In this document: one piece after another, positions 23,129-35,589 of the stretch
Layout of the letters: each line of letters starts with the position of its first letter
Position numbering within the stretch: position 1 is the first letter of the stretch
Source: Mesocentrotus franciscanus
Taxonomy: Eukaryota > Echinodermata > Echinoidea > Camarodonta > Strongylocentrotidae
Direction of reading: 5' to 3'
Assembly: GCA_037976565.1 (NCBI GenBank)
Contig: CP137666.1
Location: forward strand, 61,378,605-61,442,604
Length of the DNA: 64,000 bases
The notes under the pieces: generated by a model
Seen by the model: the letters and a program-made list of their open reading frames with translations, nothing else
What the model was told of the DNA's origin: nothing
Database searches by the model: none
Made by a program: the position numbers and the translations under genes

Positions 23129-24160
23129 CATCACGAACCGTCCTCTCCGCCCATTTCCAAGCGAAAGTCAGTTTTGCAGAAAACGCGTTTAAAAGATAGG
23201 ACTTTTTGAAACGGTAATTGTTAGACTTTAGAATAGATTATATTAAAAATCAATGGGACTACTTGATAGCTTAGGTCTTAAAGTTTTGTACAGTGTGTTT
23301 AGATTTTCGTCAGTTGGAGTATTCTTGCTACAATTGGTTTGTAAACAGAGAGGACGGTTCGTGGAAAAGATAAAATGCGCGATCACGCTACGCGATTTCA
23401 CCACGAACCGTCTGCTCTACTTGCGCGCAACCTGACAGTGTACAAATTGAATGGAAGGCTCTGGTGCTGCGCGCAACAGAGGACGGATCGTGGTGCAGAC
23501 AAATCCTATAATCGCTGAGCGGACGCTTTGTGATGATTACGGTATTACGTAACCAAGCATATGCACGCTCTGAAATTTTTACAGGATGTAGGTAACCATG
23601 AGTACATGCAAACAATGAAGAAAAAAAATGAAAAATGAAAAAAAATAGCAAATTTTACTAGAGAGGACGGTTTGTGGTGAGAGAGCATCACAAACCGCCC
23701 TTTCCGCGCATTTCCAAGCGAAAGTAAGTTTTGCAGAAAACGCGTTTAAAAGATAGGACTTTTTGAAACGGTAATTGTTAAACTTTAGAATAGATTATAT
23801 CAAAATCAATGAGACTACTTGATAGCTTAGGTCTTAAAGTTTTATACAGTGGGTTTAGATTTTCGTGAGTTGGAGTATTTTTGCTACAATTGGTTTGTAA
23901 ACAGAGAGAACGGTTCGTGGAAAAGATAAAATGCGCGATCACGCTACGCGATTTCACCACGAACCGTCTGCTCTAATTGCGCGCAACCTGACAGTGTACA
24001 AATTGAATGGAAGGCTCTGGTACTGCGCGCAACAGAGGACGGTTCGTGGTGCCGACAAGCATATTCACGCTCATAAGTAAATGCAAAAAATGAAAAAAAA
24101 ATGAAAAACGAAAAAAATAGCAAATTTTGCTAGAGAGGACAGTTCGTGGTGAGAGAGACG
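23129..24160. repeat. 557-bp tandem duplication carrying CACGAACCGTCCTCT motifs
   Basis: Copy 1 (23129-23685) and copy 2 (23686 to about 24160) match closely from 'catttccaagcgaaagt' through 'gctctggt.ctgcgcgcaac'. Copy 2 lacks about 80 bp near its end. A CACGAACCGTC(C/T)TCT-like motif occurs ten times in alternating orientation: near 23131, 23349, 23399, 23473, 23661, 23690, 23908, 23957, 24034 and 24133. 'TGCGCGCAAC' accompanies it four times. The outer ends form imperfect inverted repeats. I infer a non-autonomous element with subterminal binding-site repeats; family not recognised. Confidence 0.75.
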
Positions 24161-24331
24161 ATATGTCTGCCAAGTTTCATTGATGTAGGTATAAAGATCG
24201 CTATTTTAGAGCAATTTGAAGTAATTTCGGAATTTTCTTGAAAATGGGGCAGAATGTGAACGAAAAACATTCTACATTTCCGTTGCTTTCTTGTTATATA
24301 GGCAGTTGATCGCATAACTATCTCGTCTTAC
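24161..24331. other. Right flank of the composite element
   Basis: Begins with the inverted 'tgtctgccaagtttcattga' and continues into AT-rich DNA with no gene. May be part of the same element as 22961-24160. Confidence 0.45.
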
Positions 24332-24464
24332 GTATATTCTTTTGTATATTCTTTTGTATATTCTTTTGTATATTCTTATGTACATTATTTCGCATATTCT
24401 TGTGTACATTCTTTTGTATAGGCTATTCTTTTGTATATCCTTTTGTATATTCTTGTGTATTTTC
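24332..24464. repeat. 12-bp minisatellite (TATTCTTTTGTA)n
   Basis: About eleven imperfect units of 'tattcttttgta', the first four nearly perfect and later ones diverged ('cattatttcgca', 'tattcttgtgta'). Confidence 0.85.
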
Positions 24465-26100
24465 TGCCTTATTATCTATTAAATATGTTTTGTCTGATAT
24501 TGCTAACTAAGTTTTTATAAGTAGTTCATTTCTTTAACTATGTAAGTTACCTTCAATTGTTTTGAAAAATTGATGTAAACGCTTAATAGAAACATTTTTA
24601 TTAAGCGCATGGATATGTAATTTATCATGATTTATAATTATTATTACCGGGCTGGATGGGGATTGATTCTGAAATCGCATAGAAGAGTGATATGTTACAT
24701 CTTCTTTATAGAATGAACGCCTTAAAGGCATACTTTCTCTCTAGTTAGGCGCTTCATACTGATGTAGTATTGTATAGGAGGCATAGTTGTCTTGTTTCGA
24801 GTGTAGTTTATGTACTTTTCAGCAATTTTCTTTTTCCCAGAAAATAACTAATTTAAATGAATCCCCATTTCGTCCAGATCGATTTTTAATGACCTTAAGA
24901 CAATTGTTATGTCATGCAGTTTCATTAACACGGCCTAAATGACCATTAGATTAAATCCATACATTGATGCGGAAATCCTACGTTATCCTTTTGAGATGGC
25001 TCGGCAAGGGGGGGGGGGGTAGTGATGTTATCCATGTATAGATGTTTCTTTTGTTAATTATAAAAAAACTCCCATCCCCGATTGCCGATATCTCTCATTA
25101 AACTTATCATGATATCCTCTAGGCAAGCCGAATGACGGCTGAATGTTACTCAGACGATGCGATAGAGAGAAGACATGAAATTAATTTTGGAGAAAAGTGC
25201 ATCAAGGAGACCAAGAATAGGAGAGTGAAAGAGAGAGAGAGAGAGAGAGGGAGAGAGAGGAAGGAAGAAACGGTGCCTTTGCATCGACGCGCAATAAATA
25301 AGGGGATGAAGTTAGTATTAAATGAACCTATCGGCTCCGGGTCGCGTGTGTTTTCATACCCCACTTCCACACGGCAAATTGAGTTTGCGATGCACGTCGA
25401 CCTCCCAACCGCTCCTATACTCGACATGCAAATCCTCCTTGTTGGTGATCCCCGGCACCGATGACGAATTGGTATTGCTTTCAAAGATCTTGAACATTTC
25501 TCTTATATCTTGTTTACAAATTCGTTTCCTGATGATTCTGGAATCGCAATGTGGTCTTTGGATTGACATTTCTAACGTGTCAGTGCCGTCATAAGGCGAA
25601 ATCATTCCAACACTTTTTTTTTTAACTCAAGAAAGTTTGGTTCGGGAAACTCGATGTGGAAACATTAAAGGTAGGAGATATGATATGATAAATTGATTTC
25701 ATACAATGCATGTGTGCTTTATCTCGATTGTTTCAGAGTCAGAAGAGTGTATTAAAACTCACAAACTTTCTTATGCACTTTTGGCTCTCGATAGACGATA
25801 TGTCTTGCGTTGATTATTATTGTCTCAGAGTATAATTGTGCTGATTGATTGATGAACTTCATTATTGTAAATTTCTGTTTTAGAAACCTCGGTAATCTTT
25901 TTCAAGGACAAGCCTGTCCTTTCCATCTCCCTGCTATATATTAGCGTATGTTACAACTTTAACTCCAATTCAAGGGGGTAAAATATTGTGGAAAGGGTAG
26001 TGGTAGTGGTGTTGGTGGTTGTGGGGGTGTGAGATTATGACCAGATTGAATGCAAGCTGTGCTGTTAACAAAAATGGTATAGGACGGTCTTCTACCACCG
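24465..26100. other. Intergenic DNA with a GA tract
   Basis: A (GA)n tract lies at about 25226-25262 and a G-run at 25009-25018. Long overlapping frames on both strands at 25132-25605 read through the GA tract and each other; neither shows a domain. No gene is supported. Confidence 0.5.
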
Positions 26101-27237
26101 TTACAGGGAAATCCAACCTTAATAGCAAAGTTGTCTGGAATACTGAAAGCAGAAAAATTAAAGAAGCATACTGATGAAAGTTTGAATGAAATCGGAAAAG
26201 AAAATAGAAAGTTACGAGTTTTTGAAAGTTGCAATCACTATAGGTAAGGGCCCTTCAAATTGGCTGACTTGATAATGTCTATGTGATGTAGTGGCGGACA
26301 ACTTTCCCATTTGCTCTAATACACAAAAGGACTAAAATTTCAACTTTTTATAAATGTATGACTCGCGATTGTCTTTTCTTTTTAGAGGACCTGTAATAAT
26401 GTACTCTCCATGATATATTTTGAGTAGTGCCTCGAGGGTGAAGACACTTGGGAGAAAAAAAGAAATAAGTGATATTTTTCTACACGACAAATGGGAGAGT
26501 AATCCGTTACTATATGTCACAATCCATAGACAAAATTGCCGATTTGAGATTCGCATAGCTATAGTGATCTCAAATTTCAAACACTCATAACTTTCTTAAA
26601 GTGACTCGGTAACATTGTTGAAGGTTGATGAAAAACTGCGTAATTTTTGTATGAAATGTTACTTATTATATTCCTTCTTCTGTACTAACCCTCAAACATG
26701 CAAAATATCCTGAAAAAAATTCTCAAACCACAAAGATATTTATGGTTTTCTTTGAAGGCGTCACTGTGCGACACCCTCTCAACAGTAAATTCTCCCAACC
26801 ATTTTTGAATTTTCCCAACCGTTTTTCCATGAAAATAAGACATAAGACAGGCTTTTAAAAATTCTTTCAACACTTAATTGTCTGGAATGGTATACAGTAT
26901 AGAGCCAATTCATTGCTTTGTGACCGATTTACATTCACCTAAAATGTAATTAAATTGTAACAATATAGTTGGGAGAATTAAGGAATCAATCAGATCAGTT
27001 TTTTCCCAATTTTTATCATTAATAATGGCCTGTTTTCACTCAAAGTTTCAGATCATCTTTAATTGCACATCTAGCATTGAAGTCACTACCTTAGCACCAT
27101 TTTCTCTCATCTGAACAATGTTACCAAGTCCCTTTAATAGTGGTCCGATTTATATTTCAAACTTTCGCCATTCTGTTTCTCTGATTTTTCTGCTTTCATT
27201 CAAATGAACTTATTAGAAGGGTTGGATTGCCCTTTAA
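26101..27237. mobile_element. TTAA-type foldback element, split by a nested insertion
   Basis: The left end 'ttacagggaaatccaacctt' and right end 'gggttggattgccctttaa' are inverse. The right end has TTAA (27234-27237); the left has TTAC, probably a mutated TTAA. The arms continue with 'gaaagcagaaaaatt', 'gaaagtttgaa' and 'aaagttacgagtttttgaaa', mirrored on the right. The right arm is interrupted at 26596 and resumes at 27138 after a second element. Without the insertion the element is about 600 bp. The phrase 'agcagaaaaat' is also present in the 12530-13315 element, suggesting related families. Confidence 0.75.
26596..27137. mobile_element. Nested TTAA MITE
   Basis: Inserted in the right arm of the 26101-27237 element, with TTAA at 26596-26599 and 27134-27137. 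The left end 'agtgactcggtaacattgtt' is matched by the inverted right end 'aacaatgttaccaagtccct'. No ORF. The left end shares 'ttaaagtgactcgg' exactly with the inverted right end of the 55079-55465 element, so the two belong to one family. The host arm reads continuously across the insertion, which shows the order of events. Confidence 0.8.
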
Positions 27238-28524
27238 AAACAGACTATAAAGTTGCCTTTAGAATAGAATACCACTTATTAAACCCATAAATGTTGCACT
27301 AATAAATGTATACGTGGTATTATTATCAACAGTGTTCTTAGTTTCATTAGGCTATGATTATGTGTTATATACATCCTATACAAGTGAGTGCAATACATGT
27401 GCTAATTTGCTTACCACAGCACTGTGTGTACTATGTGCACAGCGTGCAGCTTTAAGCATACACTGCTGTCTCACTTCACTGGAGTTTTAGACCATTGCTC
27501 AAGCTCACTGGGTGAGCTCTTCTTAATGAACTTTGCATCGTACCCCTCTTAATTTTTTTAAAAACTTTTTTTTTTCACATTAAAGGTTCATATTTTGCTT
27601 TGAGCCTTTTTGATTTGTAATTCTTTAAGCATTCTACAATAATTATGAGTTAACCAACCCACAAAAGAAAACTTCATGGAGTTGCAATTTTACAATAAAT
27701 AACTGAAAAGGTTGTAACAAACTTTCATGGCATTTGCGTTTGTAGTCAACATTCATGTATGTAGTACATGCGAATGAGTCGATCTTTCATTATTTTAATG
27801 ATACTTAACCTCACAGTAAACACCAATTTGACAAATAAAATAACCTTATCTATTGTTTCGTTCACACTGCAATCGCATGACAAGAACACAACCTTATCTT
27901 TAAGAATGGTTTGTCATCATCATTCCCTTTAAAGGGTTCTAAGATTTAAAAACGTCTTCAAAGTGGAAGTGCAGAAGAAGGTTGAGTTCCTGGAGGGCAT
28001 ACACGAACGGTCATACCAAGCGAATGATTTGGAAGAAATTCAGGTTGCTGTTTCAGAGAATGATTCTATTTTATCCGTTCACGAACAGAGTGTTCGTGCA
28101 CAAGTGACACTAGGATACTGGGATATTTTTTCTTGTAAATAATCTGTTTTATTATTTTAGTAACTTAATTTCATTTCCTTCCCGATAATTTTCTGTACAT
28201 AAATAAATAAATAATCAATATCATACATGCCAATACCAACGGCGGAAAGGAGAAGGGACGAAATGATGGGAAAACCGGGAAAGGGCCATGATCCCTGAGT
28301 ACAGTAGCATGCAGCAAGTTTAGTACCAATTTTTGAACTTTTTGGTCGGGATGAGGGCTCGATCTTATGTGTGTGATTATCATCCGTTTTTATCATGAAC
28401 AAGTGTCATCGCTATCACCGTAGTCATAACTGACATCTACTCTACTGTATTCATGATACCAGGCTCCAATACCTGAGGTAAAAACCAGAGAAAGTCAAAA
28501 CTTGTTCTTTATCTGGATTTCTCG
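27238..28524. other. Intergenic DNA with a small palindrome
   Basis: No gene. 'cacgaacagagtgttcgtg' near 28080 is a short perfect-stem palindrome (7-bp stem). Two overlapping minus-strand frames at 28157-28402 have no recognisable domain. Confidence 0.5.
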
Positions 28525-29040
28525 TCAAAATATTTCCTGCATGATTGGAAGCAAATTGATGAAAATTCGTCGTAATTGCTTGAATTAAGGAGCAACATGG
28601 TTTGAACATTATTTTGCTGATTAGGAATTATGTTTTTAAAAGTGACTTAATTTTTTTTTAAGTAAAGGAAGGTTGGGATGGGAGTGGTGAAGTGGAATCA
28701 AGATGTTAATGACCAGACTTGTGGTAGTGTGGTAGTGTATTTGTATCTTCATCATAACTTTATATCAATTTTACATGGCGTTCATTTCTTGCAAGATTGG
28801 ACAAAAGTTGAGAGAAATTCGACGTAATTCCTTCAATTAAGGAGCAACATATGGTATGCGCATTTGTGGTTTTTGGGGAACGTATGTTTTTCTAAAAGCG
28901 ATATGATATTTATGCGAAAGGCTGAGTGTGGGTGTGTGTGTGTGTGTGTGTGTGCGTGAGGGGGGGGGGGTAGTGGAGGAGGAGAGGGAAGGCGTTGAAG
29001 TGGAATCTAAAAGTACATGACTGCATTTGCGGTTGTTCTG
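28525..29040. repeat. Tandem duplication, 252-bp offset, with (TG)n expansion in copy 2
   Basis: 'cgtaattgcttgaattaagg' (28571) matches 'cgtaattccttcaattaagg' (28823), followed in both by 'agcaacat'. Flanking phrases 'ttcctgcatgattgga' and 'ttcttgcaagattgga' also align, giving an offset of 252 bp. Downstream, 'gaagtggaatc' at 28691 aligns with 28998 at a larger offset because copy 2 has gained (TG)n at about 28926-28955 and a G-run at 28961-28970. Confidence 0.7.
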
Positions 29041-30087
29041 TCAGCTACATCAGTTAAAGAAAATAGGTGGAGATATTTTCTCTTCATCACAGTGCCATTG
29101 ATTAGAAGAGTATACCAACCCGGATGTACAAGGCGAACACTAGTGGGAAAGTACAAAACAAACAAAAATATATAGGCCGACGCACCCCTGGCCTACGCCA
29201 TGTTGTGGCCAACCGAACCAAGTAGGTCAAACTCTGTGTTTAGACGGCTCTGATTCATCATTAATGTATTTAAAATCACTCTCTGGTCGTTTACTTGTTG
29301 ATGCGTTCTTTTATCGTTCTTAATAATGTGAACACGAGCCTTCATAGAGACTATTACAGGTGGTTCTGTTTTCTCTCTTCAAGATACCCGATATCATGAT
29401 AAACATGAATGAAATTTCTGACTCCTCTTTTATCAAAAGATTGCCCCTTTTGCCGCCTTGCCAGTTGCATTTATTTCTTTTATTTTGTCAGATAACAGAA
29501 ATTGGAAATGTATCGGTTACCTACGGAATCTCGATTCAAAGGAAAACAATTGTTTGAGTTCGCATGACACCCTGAAACTAGAGAGAAACTTGTTTTAAAG
29601 TAGAAACATTTCTTTAGAAGTAATTTACTCTCTATATTGGGTTAAACTCAGTTTCCAAACATGAGTTCCATACTGGTTTGACCAACTTTGGTCAATTTTA
29701 TTACCAACAAAGATAACCTTTCAATACAAATTGAAGATAATCACACTAGAAGTCAGCATTCTTGCCCCAAAGTTGGCCAGAAACACAGTTACCTTTATGT
29801 TGGGAAATATTATACCTGGAAGTTTAAATGAAAATGATGATGAGAAAGGAGAGCATGTCAAGAGCAATGCTTGTCATGTGACTTTATAGTCATGATATTA
29901 TTCCACAATTTATTAATGTGAAAGCTGACAGAATATTTCTCACCTTAACCAGACATCAACCTCCTCATTAAAGGTCATCATGGTTCGACTTCAACCCGAC
30001 TGAGTATTGACAAAATCTTCGTCGAATTAGAGGAAATTAAAATCGAACGCAAGTGTTTTAGGGAGGAAGGGTGGGATGGAGATCAAT
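29041..30087. other. Intergenic DNA with a 38-bp dispersed repeat
   Basis: 29217-29254 ('accaagtaggtcaaactctg' onward) matches 38691-38728 in 34 of 38 positions. Nothing else recognised; the 29360-29557 frame is short and unsupported. Confidence 0.5.
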
Positions 30088-30650
30088 ATACAATTCAATT
30101 CAAGCTAATTTCCCAAGCAATAAAACACATACAGGGTAACAAAAGCAGTATACAAAGTATCACACAATTACAATTACTAACATATATAAACACAGAAAAA
30201 CACAGAATCAATTTACAAACATGAATAATAAAAAACGTTAAAAACACAAGGGAAATTGCTTAGGCTGGTAGCAGCCAGAAAGGAGGTGGCCCTTATATGC
30301 GGCTGACCAAATAATCAAATATAAAAAGCCTTATGATTTAATTTAAGCTATAATAACAAGTAAAACAAATAACAATTACATGTACAATGTCATAATGAAT
30401 TAAAAAAACATTGGAATCTTTAGCTAGCATCAATATAGGTCCATCAACTAGTTTTGGTATTTATATTTAAAAGTGTTAACAAAATTCAATTCACGTATTT
30501 CACATTGTTTATTCCGTCAAGAATGATAGCGTCTCATATTACTTTCGCTCCTCCAAAGATTGTAATTGCTTTCCCCCAGTTGTTGCATGTGAGATGTTCT
30601 TCAGGGTGCAATGAGTTTCATCTGATTTATCCCTAAAGTCTATTTACAAA
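30088..30650 (-). mobile_element. LINE 3' end, decayed
   Basis: On the minus strand the piece ends at 30091 in 'ttgaattgaattg'. It is preceded by a T-rich 3' UTR and, around 30480-30640, a degenerate coding end. Translation gives 'CNNWGKAITIFGGAKVI', a stop where tryptophan is usual, then 'INNVKYVN', stop. This resembles the last 40-50 residues of CR1/L2/Jockey-type reverse-transcriptase proteins only loosely. The tail type is the stronger evidence. Left and right limits are approximate. Confidence 0.5.
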
Positions 30651-33344
30651 CCAAGCGGAGATATTGGGCATCTATTTCTAACTAGGACTAGAAACAAAAT
30701 CTCGGCTGCCATAGAAAACAAGAACTCTAGGAATGTCGATAATTTCACTAATTTGTCTTTGAAATTAGGTGAAATGTGACATTTAAGAAATTCATAACTG
30801 TTAAGAAAAGTTGTATTAGCGCTAAAAGAAGTCCAGGAAACTCACCCCTCCCCACCAGTTTTGACCGGTAAAAGCATAGCTGCTATGGGTTTTACATATT
30901 AAATGACTACCCGGTACATCTACATAATGTAGAATGCTTAAGGTGAGCGGACTGGGCCTTCTTCGTAATTCAAGCTCTCTTGTCTCATACTTCAGACAAA
31001 CCAACGAAACCGTCTTAACTAAAATTTTACCGACATCCCATTGAAACGCGGTTTATTTGGTTGTACTTATGACGGTTTCGTCAACGCTGCCCAGACTGTT
31101 AACAGACCGAACAAACAAAAAATACATTATCCCCGAATGGCAAAGAATTGGTCGGTTTGGCGTCGGGTTTAAGTTTGTTTGGCGGTGTAACTGAGGTATA
31201 TAATTATCAAGTCACCTATTGTTCCTTTTTCCTAAGCATGGAATCAAAAAAGTTGTTTGTCGTAATCGATCTGGAAAACCAATACAATTAGAATGAGACC
31301 AATTGAATTAATTCATCCATTCGCGAGTAATGCGTGTTTTCATTACGACTATAACGTCTTGAGCGGAATGTTTGATTTGTTAATGTCTAATTAGTCTTAC
31401 CGGCGGCACACTTTTTACGGTGACCTATTTATTTAAAAAAAATCCCATTCGTCAATAAGTTGTTTTCAAGGCCTGCAGACGTGCCAGGGACATTTACTTC
31501 TTTCCTCTGATTTGATATTCATGTGAAATAAGCATGAGGTCGAATTAAAATGCAATTATATTAAATTAAATTGGCAAACTGAAGGTTTCGTTTATTTTTC
31601 TTTTCATAATATTAATATATTTAAGAATATTAAGTAATATCGTGAAATCGATTACATTAAATCTAGGATGTTCATTATAATTTCATTTTGTAAATTATCT
31701 TACACATGTTCTTTCTCTCTTTTCTTTGATTTATTTGTTAATGTTCTAATGTATACTTAACAATTCAATTTGAATAAAATATAAGAAAATGATAAGCTTA
31801 CTTTTTATTATGATAAACAACTAGAGGGGTGGTCCAAGATGAGTTAAGCTTGATGCCCTGTAAGCCTTTATAATTTAATTTAAACCAAAATTAAGAAAGT
31901 GGGGGCAGAGGGTCGTGGTGATAAATAAGTACAGTAAGCTGAGCGAGGAGAACGGAACAATCATAGACAGAGACTGAAGAATGGACTATTTGGTGGTACA
32001 TATAACTGGATGTAAAAAAGGTGATTCGACTTTGCTAAGGCGATATTTGTCTGGCGGCTCTATTTATAGTGATAGGGTAAGGGTAGGGGTTTGGTTTTGC
32101 TTTGATTTACAGTTTAAAGTTACGCCTCCGGTTTTGGGGGCACAGATTTTGGAGATAATTTCACAATTATGACGTGCAATTGTATAAATTTATTCATATC
32201 TCGCCGTGCTGTCAGATGTCTACCGTCTTTTTTCCACCTGTTTTTTTTTTTTGTTGCGAATTCTAGATGAGGCAAATATTTCCCGTATAACTTCCTTGAC
32301 CTGCTTTTAAAAAGTCATAAACTTCAATTACGCCCTGGCATAAGACAAGAGGGATTAGGCCAATCCTAAAGATTTTCCAACTTAAAAGAAATTCAAAAGG
32401 ATGCAATTTGCATATATATCAGAAAGCCAAATCGATGTTGCATCATTTATGATCAGCAAATATTTGCTCTGCTTCTGATAATGATAACTTTTGGAATATA
32501 ATGCAAGAGACAACAAATCAAAGGCTTAGATCATGCTGGTGGATCGAGTTCTCCTAAGAAAAATGAATTCTAATATTTGTCATTAGAGAGGCTTTTCCGG
32601 AAAACGCTGAAAACAGGGGCCAAATGACTGCATACTTTTAATGATAAAATATGACTGAGGTCTCATGATAAAATAAGACTGAGGGGTTGTGAAACGTATA
32701 CAAAAACAGTAACAAGGAAGGGCAGTTACCTTGTAACTACACCAACAATCAGTCATACTATACATCATTTTATATACCAAATCTTATTTGTGACTTTGGA
32801 TTTCTTAGAAATGAAAAGGGAAGTCGATTGAGTGCAAACGTATTTGCGATCATGTTCAGTTGATAATTTTGTATATACATATATGACATTATTTGCGACG
32901 TTCTCGTAGTTCCAACCACATGCCTCTCTTTAACCCTGGCAGTCTCCAAAAACATGCCAATAATTTGATTGTTCACAGAACAGTAACATTAGGGATCTAC
33001 TCTCTTTGGAAAATACTCCACTCCAAATTATAACTAAATCTACTCTGAAGTTGTGTTTGAACCACTCTTTTGGGAGCAAATTCTGAATGTATTTATGTGT
33101 GTGTTATGACAAAATATGTACATTCCACTCCAAACAAAATTATACGTATTACGACACCCCCAACAACAACAGAAGGATTTTAACTCCTGCACATTTTAGA
33201 GGGTAAGTGCCAGGATGTAGTAGACCTAATTATCCCCACCTTATGGTGCTAGATCCTAGAATAGCTGACATTACAGCTTGAATACATGTTAGGTGTGCCT
33301 TGTGAAAGCATCAGAAGCTAACAAGACGCCTGCAAGTCTCATCG
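30651..33344. other. Intergenic DNA, nothing firmly recognised
   Basis: About 2.7 kb without gene or clear element. 'cgaaaccgtc' at about 31006 and 'gacggtttcg' at about 31071 form a short inverted pair. Open frames here are below 70 codons and overlap AT-rich DNA. Confidence 0.5.
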
Positions 33345-33800
33345 ACCTACAAGTGAGAAGGAGAAAACAGATAGAAATCATGAAGGAAAGAAAGAGCGAA
33401 AGGAAATGTGCAGGTAGAAATAAAGAGAAAAGGAATTAGCACAACAGAGAATGATAGGCCTAGAAGACATACAGGTACACAGATTAACCGAAATATAGAA
33501 TACGTAGAGAGAAAGAGGGAAAGAGGGAGAAGGAAAGAAGGTTCAAAGGATTGACAGAGACATTCAAAGAGAAATATAGAGGAGTGAATAAGAGAGATGG
33601 GGAGGAAGAAAGTAAGAGAGACAGAGCATAACAGACATCCGGATACAGAGACAAGGATACAAGAGAGAAATATATCCATCAAGATCAGGGAATGAACGTG
33701 AAAAGGAAATAAAACACAACCAACGTAGATAAGGATAAGAGAGAGAGAGAGAGAGAGAGGGGGGATGGGAGGAGAGAGGGAGAGAGAGAGAGAGATAGAC
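33345..33800. repeat. Purine-rich tract ending in (GA)n
   Basis: About 450 bp that is mostly A/G on the + strand, ending in two (GA)n runs (about 33738-33760 and 33776-33795). The apparent 111-codon frame on the minus strand (33347-33682) is the serine/leucine/phenylalanine-rich reading of this pyrimidine strand and not a gene. Confidence 0.8.
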
Positions 33801-35271
33801 GAGATTGTGAATGGTGTCTTAGTACTTTATGGAGATGACTTATATGAGCCGAAAATCAGGGCGACGTCTAAGATAAATTCAATTAATTTACGCTTGATTA
33901 AAAAGGCACAGAATGATTGGCTGGCTAAGACGTTAAACTTTCACCTAACGAGCAAAAATCAGATTAATGATATCACCAGAATATTTGGATAACATGTAAA
34001 GAACTATGACCCTCATTTTCAAGCTGCGAAAAAGAATTTAGGAAATAAGCGACGAAAACTAAGCTTGATGAGATTAATAACTCATTTTACTTATATTCAA
34101 TAAAAAACAAAGTTTCCTAGTTCCAGACACGAAAATATTCAAGTACTTAATGTTAAGATTAACGTCGCGCAGTTCTCTGGAAAAGCTCATTTTGCGCATC
34201 AGGACCTGCATTATTATTACCCATCATGCCTTAGCCGTGTTGCTATATCATAATCATTATTATTATAATAATTATTATTATTATAACTTATCGATTTGGC
34301 AATCACAAGTACAAAGTAAATAGCATAAACCACAATCGAAACCTTAGGAGCTCAAATCAACCAATAAATTTCCCCTTAGTAGGTAGGGTTACGTATTACC
34401 ATGGTATCTTTCGTTCTGATAGTAGACGTGTCACACCGCCTAACCAACTCAAAACTCACCGATTCTTGGCTATTCGTCGTAATGTGATTGTTTTGTAAGA
34501 TTGGTGTCGATTTCGTTGATTCGACAGGGTATTAAGAGTTGGTATTCTTTATAAGCAGTTTCTTGGCTATTTGGAACATTAGAAGATATACTTGGAAACT
34601 GAAAACCGCCTACATTATTATTACCGCTATACTTATGAATATTGCACTCAAACCTAATCATGGGCTCAAGACAAGTGTTATATAGATCATAACGCCCCAG
34701 TTTTATATTCCTTCTACGCCCATTTCCTTACTTAGATAGCAGTTATTACTCCCTATCTATTCTTTCAGCTGATATGATTCATTTGTAATCTTCCAAATTC
34801 CCTCTAATTTTGTAATATTATGTAGGATTATAGACTTCACACGATCGCAAAGACTTTCAAGTAGTCAACGAAACTGCAATTTCAATATCCGAATTATATC
34901 CAATAGAGATCTCGTTCGGATAAGGTATGTCACTGAATATGTACGTCAATAAATGATGGACTAGGCTGTTATAATTGCATTACGTTGATTTTTCGATCGT
35001 GTTATTTTGTTCGTTACATCCATTCTTACATTCAAAGAGTAGCTTTAAGAGAGTATTAGTGTTGCAACTAGTAATGCCATGATTTGAAATCCAACCAGTT
35101 GCTTCGTAGTCTATTACCAAATCCGTTTGACTGTGACACTTTCACTTTGAATTGTATCGATGTATCCTAAAAATAACTTTTAAAGGGTCATTATGGGGCA
35201 CTTTGGGGAGGAATGCAGCAGTGAGTGTGGATTGCACGATTTTGTTTTACCCCGTTTTCACATCGTTGGTT
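33801..35271. other. Intergenic DNA, nothing recognised
   Basis: A small ATT/AAT palindromic patch lies at 34245-34285. No gene or element ends. Confidence 0.5.
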
Positions 35272-35420
35272 TTCACTGGCGTAGCGTGGTTGCAATCACT
35301 GAGGGCGCTGCTGTCATGGGGGCATCGGAAATATTAAGTGGATGAAATGCGAGGGACCAAACCGTGGAGTGGGGTAAGGTGCGGGACAGGTTTTAGTATA
35401 ACCTTACCTTCTTTCCGTCT
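35272..35420. repeat. Fragment of the GGCGTAG-end dispersed repeat
   Basis: 'actggcgtagcgtggttgca' followed by 'taagtggatgaaatgcgagg' resembles the left part of the repeat at 7665-7903 ('ggcgtagtgtgag', 'taagtggatgaaaaag'). Only the left half is recognisable. Confidence 0.35.
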
Positions 35421-35589
35421 ATTATTACCATGGCCCCATGGAAGACCAGCAGCAACAATTAGTTGCAGCTGAAAATGGGTTACCAGCCGTATTTTGTCCT
35501 TTTTCTCTGTATGATTACTTTGTATGTTTTTTTACCTGATTTTATTATACGGAAATAAACAAACAAAACAATAACAACCATCATCTTCA

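Noticed and set aside
25132..25605. Four overlapping frames of 83-112 codons on both strands
   Set aside because: All pass through or beside a GA tract and contradict one another; no homology recognised.
33347..33682. 111-codon hydrophobic minus-strand frame resembling membrane segments
   Set aside because: It is the pyrimidine strand of a purine-rich tract, which automatically yields Leu/Ser/Phe; not a membrane protein.
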